Part shown: positions 1-7,721 of the stretch, piece by piece | Layout: every line of letters starts with the position of its first letter | Numbering within the stretch: position 1 is the first letter of the stretch | Assembly (NCBI GenBank): GCA_024640385.1 | Contig: JAHEFC010000126.1 | Coordinates: 1 to 9,922, forward strand | Reading direction: 5' to 3' | Length of the DNA: 9,922 nt | Source of the DNA: Sphingobacteriales bacterium | GTDB taxonomy: Bacteria; Bacteroidota; Bacteroidia; Chitinophagales; Chitinophagaceae | Program-made: the position numbers and the translations under genes | The notes under the pieces: model-generated | What the model saw: the letters and a program-made list of their open reading frames with translations, nothing else | Database searches by the model: none | Told to the model about the DNA's origin: nothing

Positions 1-2275
1 GAATGTTCTTCGATCTTGAAAAATCACCCCTGCCATTGTTCAGGTATAACCTGTCCGCAAGCAAAGGATCGTTTTTGTCAAGATCATGGTATCCGCCGCT
101 GGCAGCATAAATATCCGCATACCCATCACCGTTAGCATCAAATACTTCAAGGGCTGAATTGCGGAAAGCTTTGTCCTGTTCAAATACTGAGATCGTTTTT
201 CGAATGAATCTTCCATCACCATGCCCCATATAAAGTTCTGCCGCCCGGCCTTTGTCTCCTCCCACTATGATGTCTTCCTGGCCATCACGATTAAAATCTC
301 CTTTTGCCAATGAGGGCCCGGCATTTGAAAAGCCATGGATCAGCAAGGGCTGCCGGTTGAAATCATTCACTGGCGGTGCAGACCCGGTATGATCAACCGC
401 AAATTCCGATTCCCTGAACAAAGTTTCAACGGGCTGGGGCCCTGTTGCTGATAGATTTGCATCGGATTCAGCCAAGCTGACCACCTGTCCGGTTTTAACA
501 TCATATAAGGTTTGAGCCTTCCCACTGTTCCATACTATTGTAACTGAATCTGCCTTTGCTGCATTTCCCATACCAAAATGCAATACATAACTCACGGTGG
601 AAAGATACCCGCGCGCAGGATTCTGTTCCTGGACCTGCATCAATCCGTTGTGATATACTTTCAATTTCGCCCCTATTCCCTGTGTATTGGCTCCGGATCC
701 TTTCAGTTTGAACTGCAGGTATCCGGATTTTGCTGCAGATCCGTTCCTGTATATGAAAACAGGTTGATTGATATTATTCACGATGAGATCCAGGTCCCCG
801 TCATTATCAAGATCTGCATAGGCAGCACCGTTGCTGTTCGATGTTTCCTTAAAGCCCCACATGTCATTGGCATGGCTGAATCCCCTGCCATTTTTGTTTG
901 CGAATGCCTGGTTCATGATTCCTGACGACGGCATCTTTTCGATGATCTTTAACACATCTTCCCTGGTAAGCCTGCCTTTCTCTTTTACGTAATCATTCAT
1001 GTAATTGATAAAATCCAGGTTAGTATAATCCCTGAAATAACCGTTGGTTACATACAGATCTTTCCAGCCATCATTATCGTAATCTGCAAACAAAGCTGAC
1101 CAGCTCCAGTCAGTATTTGATATTCCATAAAACTGCCCGGCCTCACTGAACGTACCATTACCGTTGTTCAGATGAAGCATGTTCCTCATATACTGATAGT
1201 AAAATCCACTTCGGAGATTGAGGTCAAATTTTTCAAAATTGTCGGGCGATAACAGCAATTTCTGACGACGGTTATCCATCGGCAGCATGTCAAGGGTGTA
1301 GATCTCCGTCAATCCGTCGTTGTTGATATCTGCTATATCATTTCCCATAGAGAACTGACTGGTATGACCTATGCTCTTTTCCAGCTGATTGGAAAAAGTC
1401 CCATTCCTGTTATTGATATACAGGTAATCAGGTACTGAATAGTCGTTGGATACATAGAAATCGGGCCAGCCATCTGAATTGAAATCTGAAATACCTATCC
1501 CTAACCCGTAACTTAATTCAGATCCATTGATACCACTGGTGGTTGTTATATCACTGAACCTTCCTTTATCCTGGCGATAAAGCCTGAGACCCTTATCAGG
1601 ATTATCAATACTGAACAGCTCCCTCGTTCCTGCTTCATTCAGTAAAGGCAGATTTTTAGGATTGTGATTGAGCAGCAGCAGATCAAGATCTCCATCCCGG
1701 TCATAATCCAGAAAATAAGACTGGTTACTGAAACCTGTACTGGCCAGCCCATAGGCTTCCGCTTCTTCTTTAAAGGAAGGGACATTATCACTGTAGTTCC
1801 CGGTATTGATGAACAACTGGTTGGCCCGCTTTTCAGGAGGCAGTGCGCCCGAATAGCATACAAAAATATCCAGTCTGCCATCTCCGTTTACATCCACAGC
1901 ATTTACGCCGGTTTTCCAGGGACCTGGTCTGCCACCAGCACCGGATCGTTCGGTTATATCTTCAAATTGCATGTTGCCTTTATTCAGGTACATGTGGTTG
2001 TCAGACATATTCGAAGTCAAATACAGATCAACAAGTCCGTCACCATTAAAATCACCGGCTGCCACCCCGCCCCCGTTATAAAAATATTCATACATGAGAA
2101 TATTTGTATTGGGACCTTCCGTAAGTGTGTTTTGGAAATTGACTCCAGTTTGTTCCGGAGTCAGCAGCTCAAACAATGAGCTGCTTTCATTTTCCTCATC
2201 ACTTTCATTTTTACATCCTGTCCCGGCCAGGGATATCAACAAAGTGAACAATAAAAATAATCTGTACATCTTCAT
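1..2275 (-). CDS. FG-GAP/VCBS-repeat lipoprotein with ASPIC/UnbV domain (CRTAC1-like), C-terminus beyond window
   Basis: The frame is open from an ATG at 2275 to the left edge, 758 codons with no stop, so the gene is 3'-truncated by the window. Residues 1-20 form a short hydrophobic lipoprotein signal ending in GTGC; Cys21 would be lipidated. An acidic stretch (KNESDEENE) follows directly, resembling the export signal of Bacteroidota surface lipoproteins. At least nine DxDxDG-type calcium-loop repeats are visible near residues 75, 130, 195, 270, 317, 400, 490, 663 and 715 (for example DFNGDGLVD and DYDNDGWKD), as in beta-propeller FG-GAP proteins. A block at about 329-415 contains DMLPMDNRRQK and NTDWSWSALFADYDND, typical of the large Bacteroidota members of this family. 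Residues 530-590 match ASPIC/UnbV (GIGAKLKVYHNG to VTIVWNSGKAQTLYD). The gene follows susCD, which suggests a role in surface binding of substrate; no function is proven. A second ATG two codons in (2269) is an alternative start. Confidence 0.9.
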   Translation of the reverse strand, partial: MKMYRLFLLFTLLISLAGTGCKNESDEENESSSLFELLTPEQTGVNFQNTLTEGPNTNILMYEYFYNGGGVAAGDFNGDGLVDLYLTSNMSDNHMYLNKGNMQFEDITERSGAGGRPGPWKTGVNAVDVNGDGRLDIFVCYSGALPPEKRANQLFINTGNYSDNVPSFKEEAEAYGLASTGFSNQSYFLDYDRDGDLDLLLLNHNPKNLPLLNEAGTRELFSIDNPDKGLRLYRQDKGRFSDITTTSGINGSELSYGLGIGISDFNSDGWPDFYVSNDYSVPDYLYINNRNGTFSNQLEKSIGHTSQFSMGNDIADINNDGLTEIYTLDMLPMDNRRQKLLLSPDNFEKFDLNLRSGFYYQYMRNMLHLNNGNGTFSEAGQFYGISNTDWSWSALFADYDNDGWKDLYVTNGYFRDYTNLDFINYMNDYVKEKGRLTREDVLKIIEKMPSSGIMNQAFANKNGRGFSHANDMWGFKETSNSNGAAYADLDNDGDLDLIVNNINQPVFIYRNGSAAKSGYLQFKLKGSGANTQGIGAKLKVYHNGLMQVQEQNPARGYLSTVSYVLHFGMGNAAKADSVTIVWNSGKAQTLYDVKTGQVVSLAESDANLSATGPQPVETLFRESEFAVDHTGSAPPVNDFNRQPLLIHGFSNAGPSLAKGDFNRDGQEDIIVGGDKGRAAELYMGHGDGRFIRKTISVFEQDKAFRNSALEVFDANGDGYADIYAASGGYHDLDKNDPLLADRLYLNNGRGDFSRSKNI

Positions 2276-2290
2276 ACCAATGGATCTATT

Positions 2291-2324
2291 GCAAAAGATC
2301 TATCCCGGGGGATAGATCTTTTGC
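2291..2324 (-). terminator. Large palindromic hairpin between susD and the FG-GAP gene; attenuator, leaky terminator or mRNA-stability element
   Basis: The arms 2291-2306 and 2309-2324 are perfect 16-nt reverse complements separated by two bases. In the RNA the 5' arm begins GCAAAAGATC and the 3' arm ends GATCTTTTGC, so an A-tract and a T-tract flank a GC-capped stem, as in a bidirectional intrinsic terminator. Only four T residues occur and no long U-run follows, so full termination is doubtful. The structure starts 28 nt after the susD stop and ends 15 nt before the downstream ATG. It could therefore lower expression of the downstream gene, protect the 3' end of susCD mRNA, or hinder translation initiation. 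The palindrome is directly seen; its role is inferred. Confidence 0.55.
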
Positions 2325-2352
2325 CTGAGAGATGATTCAATATAGTAAATTA

Positions 2353-4239
2353 TCAATAACCGGGATTCTGAACCAGTTTATCATTTCTGTTCATTTCATC
2401 CCTGCTTATAGGTCTGAAGTACATCTTATCGAACCATTTGCGTGTTTCATTTTCCGTATTATCTTCCACGGTATAGGTATAATCGTATACGGTAGGATCA
2501 TATCGGTATGGCACCAGGGGAGATTTTCCTGCTTTCAGCTTGGCAACCACTTTAACCTGTTTAATGCCCCTACCCACAGTTTCCAGCGGTATCATCCAAC
2601 GGCGTGCATCGTGGTATCGATGTTCTTCATATGCCATTTCAATCCGCCTTTCGTTTCGATAACGGTTAACTAAGTTTGTACCTGCGTCGGTCACCGCCGG
2701 CATTCCTGAACGGAACCTGATCTTGTTCAACATGGTCCGGGCTTCGTCTTCCTGACCCAATGCCAGGGAAGCTTCAATGTAATTCAACATGAGCTCGGTG
2801 TAACGAATAAAGGGCCATGGAATCACCTGTGCATTTGACTGATTATCTGCCAATGCAGGATTAGGGTCTATGAATTTGCGGGTATAGTAGTGTGTGCGAC
2901 TACCATTCCAGTTTTCTACGGGAGACTCGCGTGTATCTATGCCGTTAATGATACCACCAGAACCATTGTCGTAATAACCGGACTGGATCTGATCTGCCGG
3001 ATCCTTATCCTTTACGTCAGAAGGTCTGGGTTTCCAGGGAGCGCCATCATACAATATGGTACCGTAGAATCGCGGATCACGGTTTGAAAAAGGTGCAGCT
3101 TTATGCGCAGCATTGTTCCAGTCGAACTTAGATCCATCCATCATTTCATAATCGTCAACCAACTGCTGAATGGGCGTATTACCAGCCCAGTTATGGTAAC
3201 CATTTGGACCATTGTTGATGCCATAGTGAATACCTCCGAGGGGCCAGTTATCTTCCTGGGTATATAAGGCAGTATGTGTGCGCTGGAAGATCAATTCAAC
3301 GGCTGCAGAGGCATCTCCAACGGCACTTTGACCGCCCATAGCAATAGATATATAATTTGCCCTGCCCTGCGCTGGAGTTTCAGGGGCTGAAAGGCCCAAC
3401 TTATAGCCCTGTCCTTCATCCATAGCCGCTTTGGCTGCAGCTTTGGCTGCCTGCCACCTGGCAGTACGGTCACCTGAAGGATAAGCCACCAGCTCCAGCT
3501 TTGCATAACTGGAAAGCGTAGACGATTTTGACTTGGCAGTTGGACCGTCATGTAGGTCACTGGCTGCATAGAGAAGCACCCTGGATTTCAGCGCCAATGC
3601 TGCAAGTCTTGAAGCACGCCCTGCTGTATTGGGTTTGGCCTTCAACATTTCAGCGGCCTTATCAAGGTCGGCTATAATAAAGGCTACACATTCTGCATAG
3701 GTATTGCGGGCAATGGTATAATCTTCATTCAGGCTATAAGGCTTATCAATGAGAGGAACACCACCATAAAACCTTAACAGTTGCTGGTAGTAATAAGCTC
3801 TCAGAAAATATGCCTCACCTAAAAGCCTTTCTTTAAGTACAGCATCAGAAAAAGTAGCTGTTGGCAGATTTTGAATAGCTGTATTGGCCTGGCGGATCGC
3901 AAGGTACATCCTGTCCCATCTATAGGTATCGCTCATCCAGGCCAGGTTAGATGGAGTTTCGGACCCTTCGTTGAATGTATTGATATTCCGGCCCGCATGG
4001 GTGAACATGGCTTCATCTGTTAGTGCGGCAAGTGCCTGCTCTTCAAAGCCACCATAACCAAGGAAAGAATATACATTATAAATAAAGGCCTCCGATAATG
4101 CACCATCGGACCAGGTTGCTTCACTGGAGATCCGATCCAACGGCTCTGTATTAAGAAAGTCTTTGTTGCAGGATTTCAGGGCGCCCATGGTGGTGACCAG
4201 GATACCTGCAGCTAAAAGAGGGATGATTAGTTTTCTCAT
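2353..4239 (-). CDS. SusD/RagB-family outer-membrane nutrient-binding lipoprotein
   Basis: This 628-residue protein is the surface lipoprotein that caps the SusC barrel and binds substrate before import. Residues 1-23 are a lipoprotein signal peptide ending LKSC, so Cys24 is the predicted lipidated residue. The mature start NKDFLNTEPLDRIS is very typical of the family. The N-terminal SusD-like helical (TPR-like) region covers about 24-230, including the AYFLRAYYYQQLLRFYGGVPLI segment. The RagB/SusD C-terminal domain covers about 470-628, with WPFIRYTELMLNYIEA near 475-490 and the family ending RDEMNRNDKLVQNPGY. Length is within the usual range and no frameshift is seen. The start lies 12 bp after the susC stop, so the two are almost certainly co-transcribed and probably translationally coupled. 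The substrate cannot be read from the sequence; nearby galK suggests a galactose-containing compound. Confidence 0.96.
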   Translation of the reverse strand: MRKLIIPLLAAGILVTTMGALKSCNKDFLNTEPLDRISSEATWSDGALSEAFIYNVYSFLGYGGFEEQALAALTDEAMFTHAGRNINTFNEGSETPSNLAWMSDTYRWDRMYLAIRQANTAIQNLPTATFSDAVLKERLLGEAYFLRAYYYQQLLRFYGGVPLIDKPYSLNEDYTIARNTYAECVAFIIADLDKAAEMLKAKPNTAGRASRLAALALKSRVLLYAASDLHDGPTAKSKSSTLSSYAKLELVAYPSGDRTARWQAAKAAAKAAMDEGQGYKLGLSAPETPAQGRANYISIAMGGQSAVGDASAAVELIFQRTHTALYTQEDNWPLGGIHYGINNGPNGYHNWAGNTPIQQLVDDYEMMDGSKFDWNNAAHKAAPFSNRDPRFYGTILYDGAPWKPRPSDVKDKDPADQIQSGYYDNGSGGIINGIDTRESPVENWNGSRTHYYTRKFIDPNPALADNQSNAQVIPWPFIRYTELMLNYIEASLALGQEDEARTMLNKIRFRSGMPAVTDAGTNLVNRYRNERRIEMAYEEHRYHDARRWMIPLETVGRGIKQVKVVAKLKAGKSPLVPYRYDPTVYDYTYTVEDNTENETRKWFDKMYFRPISRDEMNRNDKLVQNPGY

Positions 4240-4251
4240 ATGTCTGATTCA

Positions 4252-7200
4252 TTAAAACGTTAAGGTTATACCGCCATTGAATACCCTGGCTTGTGGATAG
4301 AATACACCACTTTGAACGGTTGACTCCGGATCGTAAGGCATGTTTTTGTCCTGGATGGTGAATACGTTAAGTCCACTGAAGAATACCCTCAAATTACTGA
4401 CTTTAACTTTCTCCAGAACTCCTGGCTGGAAATTATATCCCAACTCTAAATTCTTCAACCTCAGGTAATCTTTGTCGACAAGGAAATAGGTATTGTTCCC
4501 GTAATTGCCTCCTGTAAAATACGTATCGCCACGGCTGGCCAATCTCGGATGCTCACTGCTTGGACGATCGATGGACCACCTGTTTTCATAATGCTGCTGC
4601 AGGAAGTTTCCAATATCACCGGATTCTGTTTGTATCCGCAGTGCAGCACCGGATGCGCCCTGGAATAAAATATTCAGGTCAAACCCTTTGTAACGAAGTT
4701 CAAAAGTTGCACCGTAGTTAAAGGTAGGCAGCAAACTTTTGTCAATTCGAACCTGGTCATCCGCCGTGATCTTACCGTCACCATCTACATCCTCGAACTT
4801 CATGTCACCGGGAATGAGAGTTCCGGTTACACCACTGTAATCAATAGTATTCTTGTTGATATCGGCCTGGTCAAGAAATACACCGGCAGATTTATATACG
4901 AGGTAGGCACCCATTTGCTTTCCTTCCTGGCGCTGGTATTCCGGAGCACCTGGTATTTCATCCTGGAACAACACTTTATTATGGGCAATACCTCCGTTTA
5001 TGCCTGCACGGAAAGACCAGTCTTTCGCGATCTTACCATTGTAAGCAACATTGAATTCCCAGCCTTTGTTCTCAACTTTTCCAGCATTCACCGGGGGCAA
5101 CAGGGAATTGATACCTGAAGATGCCGGAGTAGAACCGGTTTTCTGGATCAGGATCTGGTCTCTCTTGTTATAGAACAATTCGAGTGTCACATCGAGGTGG
5201 TTGTTAAAAAAGCTACCATCCAGGCCTATATTATAGTTATTGGCTCTTTCCCAGGTAAAGTCAGGGTTGGCCAGTACGGTTTCTACCAGCGTGGTCATCA
5301 CCTGGTTATTAACCGGATATTGTCCAAAGCCATAGGTGGCGAGATAAGCATATTCCTGCAGGCTTCCGTTATAGAAAACCACATCATTACCCATCTGTCC
5401 CCAGGACGCACGAAGTTTCAGGTAATTGATCTTGCTGACTTTGAACCAGTCTTCGTTGGTAATATTCCAACCCATCAACAAACCGGGGAAGAATCCAAAA
5501 CGGTGGGCTTCGGGGAACATGTAAGAACCATCGTACCTCCAGATAAATTCAGCGAGATATTTTTCTTTGTAGTTGTATTGTGCACGGCCATAATAACCCA
5601 GGCGGGCACGTTCGTATGCAGTTCCGCCGGTGTTCTGCTGGAGTGACCCGCCCGCGAACAACTGGTCAACGGCAGGTGAAATATAGTTACGGCGGTAAGC
5701 AAAGAAATTCTCGCCTTCGAATTGTTCTTTGGTTACACCAGCCAGTAAGTTCAGGGTATGGTTAGCACCAAACTTCTTATCGTAACTCAGCATGGCTGTG
5801 AGGTTGGTATTGAGTACCGAACCATAACTCTGAGTCAACCGGGGATCTGTAAAGTTGGAACGAACAGCTCCAACCAATTTGGGAGTAACTCCATCTGCTT
5901 CATAAGTGATCCTGTCCCAATAATAAAGCTCCCAGGGTGTTTGCCATACTTTTTGGGTCTGGCTGTTCTTATCGATGGCAGCAGACAGTGTCAGCTTCAA
6001 TCCCTCAACCCAGGGCTGCGTGATATCAACTGACCCATTGACCTGGACATAGTCAGTTGGATTATCGTTATAACCGGTAGCATTGGTAGTGATCACATAA
6101 GGATTCTGGCCATTCTCAATGTCTGGCCCGGGTTTACCATTAGGCCACACTTCGGGCTCTGTTGGACGTCCCCGCATCAGCATACGGAATATAGAACCTG
6201 CGCTTTCAGTTGGAAATCTCCTTTGTTCCCTTCTGACCATCACACCTAAACTGGTACCGATATAGCGGTTGATCTTGGCACTGAGGTTGGTCCGTAAGTT
6301 ATACTGGCTATACCTGGTTGCGGAGTTTTTATAGTAAGCATCCTGGTCCACATAGCCTATGGATGCAAAGTATTTAACTGCGTCAGTACCACCACTGATG
6401 GTCAGGTTGGTGCGCCATTGCGGTGCCCATTCCCTGAATGCATCATTGAACCAGTCCGTATTCGGATAACCCCAGGGGTCGCTACCGTCTTTATGCTTTT
6501 GCACTGCTTCAGGGCTATAGTTCGCACTGATGCTGGGAACACCGGATGTTGGGGAAACATAGCTACCTGTAGTCTGGATAGACTTCCATGCAGCAGCCCA
6601 CTCGTTAACGGGAATAGATTTATAAATAGGTATCTCGTTCATGATATTTGCATACTCGTATGCATCAGACATACCGGGGATCTTTGTGGGTTGGGCTGCA
6701 CCATAATTGAAATCGACAGTAACCTTGGGTTTACCGGTATTTCCTTTACGGGTTGTCACAAGGATAGCTCCATTGGCAGCGCGAGCACCATAAATGGCTG
6801 CAGAGGCATCCTTAAGAACAGAGATGGACTCTATATCGCGGGGGTTCAATCGTCCAAGACCTCCATCCCTGTCAGGGACTCCATCGATAACTACCAGGGG
6901 ACTGCTGTTCCCCAGGGTGTTGGCACCGCGGATCCGCATAATGGCGCCATCGTAGCCCGGTTCACCAGACTGCTGGATCACCACCAGCCCCGGTAACCGG
7001 CCCGCAAGTGAGTTGGTCATATCGATAGCTGGTGATTTCACCAGCACATCACCTTTTACAGCGCTGACCGCACCAGTTACAGTGACCTTCCTCTGTGTAG
7101 AATAACCCACTACAACCACATCGGTCATAGCGGCCACTTCAGTAGCTAATGTTACATTCACCAAAGGATCGTCTCCTACCACTGAAGAGAAGATCTTATA

Positions 7201-7458
7201 GCCTACACTGGAAAAAACAAGGGTCTGACCTTTACTGGCGGAAATACTGAAAATACCATCGGCACCTGTCAGTACCACCTTGGTTGCCCCCTGCACCGAA
7301 ACAGATACATTGGCAACAGGTTCGCCTTTTTCATCAGTGACCTTGCCGGTCACTTGTTTCTGTTGTGCTAAAGCCGGGCTGATAAATGCCGCTAAATTGA
7401 ATAGAAGCAGCAGGATAAAGACTAAGCCTTTCGAGGGAAGAATAGCAGTTCGTTTCAT
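4252..7458 (-). CDS. SusC/RagA-family TonB-linked outer-membrane transporter
   Basis: With the ATG at 7458 this is a 1068-residue TonB-dependent transporter that imports substrate captured by its SusD partner into the periplasm. Residues 1-31 form a signal peptide (MKRTAILPSKG, a hydrophobic core, then cleavage after ALA). A carboxypeptidase-regulatory-like beta-sandwich follows at about 35-110 (VTGKVTDEKGEPVANVSVSV). The SusC-type TonB-box region DVVVVGYSTQRK is at about 113-124. The plug is at about 137-240, with LAGRLPGLVV, PLVVIDGVP, DIESISVLKDASAAIYG and ILVTTRKG. The remainder is the beta-barrel, ending in the aromatic signal GGITLTF. The frame continues upstream to a TTG at 7488, but that would put ten non-signal-like residues before the signal peptide, so the ATG is preferred. 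No TonB-energising or anti-sigma signalling domain precedes the regulatory-like domain. Expression probably depends on the neighbouring AraC-type regulator. Confidence 0.96.
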   Translation of the reverse strand: MKRTAILPSKGLVFILLLLFNLAAFISPALAQQKQVTGKVTDEKGEPVANVSVSVQGATKVVLTGADGIFSISASKGQTLVFSSVGYKIFSSVVGDDPLVNVTLATEVAAMTDVVVVGYSTQRKVTVTGAVSAVKGDVLVKSPAIDMTNSLAGRLPGLVVIQQSGEPGYDGAIMRIRGANTLGNSSPLVVIDGVPDRDGGLGRLNPRDIESISVLKDASAAIYGARAANGAILVTTRKGNTGKPKVTVDFNYGAAQPTKIPGMSDAYEYANIMNEIPIYKSIPVNEWAAAWKSIQTTGSYVSPTSGVPSISANYSPEAVQKHKDGSDPWGYPNTDWFNDAFREWAPQWRTNLTISGGTDAVKYFASIGYVDQDAYYKNSATRYSQYNLRTNLSAKINRYIGTSLGVMVRREQRRFPTESAGSIFRMLMRGRPTEPEVWPNGKPGPDIENGQNPYVITTNATGYNDNPTDYVQVNGSVDITQPWVEGLKLTLSAAIDKNSQTQKVWQTPWELYYWDRITYEADGVTPKLVGAVRSNFTDPRLTQSYGSVLNTNLTAMLSYDKKFGANHTLNLLAGVTKEQFEGENFFAYRRNYISPAVDQLFAGGSLQQNTGGTAYERARLGYYGRAQYNYKEKYLAEFIWRYDGSYMFPEAHRFGFFPGLLMGWNITNEDWFKVSKINYLKLRASWGQMGNDVVFYNGSLQEYAYLATYGFGQYPVNNQVMTTLVETVLANPDFTWERANNYNIGLDGSFFNNHLDVTLELFYNKRDQILIQKTGSTPASSGINSLLPPVNAGKVENKGWEFNVAYNGKIAKDWSFRAGINGGIAHNKVLFQDEIPGAPEYQRQEGKQMGAYLVYKSAGVFLDQADINKNTIDYSGVTGTLIPGDMKFEDVDGDGKITADDQVRIDKSLLPTFNYGATFELRYKGFDLNILFQGASGAALRIQTESGDIGNFLQQHYENRWSIDRPSSEHPRLASRGDTYFTGGNYGNNTYFLVDKDYLRLKNLELGYNFQPGVLEKVKVSNLRVFFSGLNVFTIQDKNMPYDPESTVQSGVFYPQARVFNGGITLTF

Positions 7459-7489
7459 GCTGGGAAATTGGTTGGGTGAGTTATACAAT

Positions 7490-7547
7490 TAAATATAGGA
7501 GCAGTTCAACTCCATTGTAAGGGGTAAATCCGTAATCATACGGGGTA
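7490..7547 (-). promoter_or_regulatory. Putative susC promoter/operator: two TACCCC direct repeats flanking an inverted repeat, with a -7-like box
   Basis: On the minus strand TACCCC occurs twice, at 7547-7542 and 7526-7521, exactly 21 bp apart, about two helical turns. Between and overlapping them is the inverted repeat CCGTA-N4-TACGG (7530-7543). Downstream, TATATTTA (7497-7490) matches seven of eight positions of the Bacteroidota -7 consensus TAnnTTTG. No good TTTG element lies at the -33 distance; the proximal TACCCC copy lies close to that region. This layout suits a promoter needing an activator bound to tandem sites, such as an AraC-type dimer. The repeats are directly visible; promoter and operator roles are inferred, and the box is weak on its own. 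Confidence 0.45.
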
Positions 7548-7650
7548 TTTTAGTAAAATTTAAAGATCATCAGCTCATATGTATTTTTTTAAGGGTTCAA
7601 AAAACTTTTGCCGGATATCTATTCTGACTAATGTGTATTTTTTACAGATT

Positions 7651-7676
7651 AATAAAACAGGATGTTGAAACATCCC
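7651..7676 (-). terminator. Putative Rho-independent terminator of galK
   Basis: Read on the minus strand, GGATGT and ACATCC (7675-7670 and 7665-7660) form a six-to-seven-bp stem with a tight TTCA-type loop, followed by TGTTTTATT. It lies about 45 nt after the galK stop. A run of eight T at 7705-7698, nearer the stop, follows only a poor, bulged stem and may contribute. The stem is short and AT-rich, so read-through into susC is possible. Confidence 0.5.
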
Positions 7677-7721
7677 GTCACTCAACTGCTGTTTATGAAA
7701 AAAAACTGATCTATACCAAGG

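Noticed and set aside
40..222. 60-codon minus-strand frame near the left edge
   Set aside because: It is out of frame with, and inside, the FG-GAP gene, which continues uninterrupted to the edge.
1664..2179. 171-codon plus-strand open frame opposite the FG-GAP gene
   Set aside because: The minus-strand frame has clear repeats and is open throughout; the plus-strand product resembles nothing and has no visible promoter.
1..2275. FG-GAP repeats considered as a DNA-level tandem repeat or CRISPR-like array
   Set aside because: Similarity is only in short protein motifs, with irregular spacing and divergent codons; there are no identical repeats with unique spacers.
6418..6996. 192-codon plus-strand open frame opposite susC
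   Set aside because: It lies wholly within the strongly supported susC gene, and its translation shows no recognisable domain; it is an antisense shadow.
7459..7488. N-terminal extension of SusC to a TTG at 7488
   Set aside because: It would add ten residues lacking signal-peptide character ahead of MKRT plus the hydrophobic core, and it overlaps the likely promoter; the ATG at 7458 gives a normal signal peptide.
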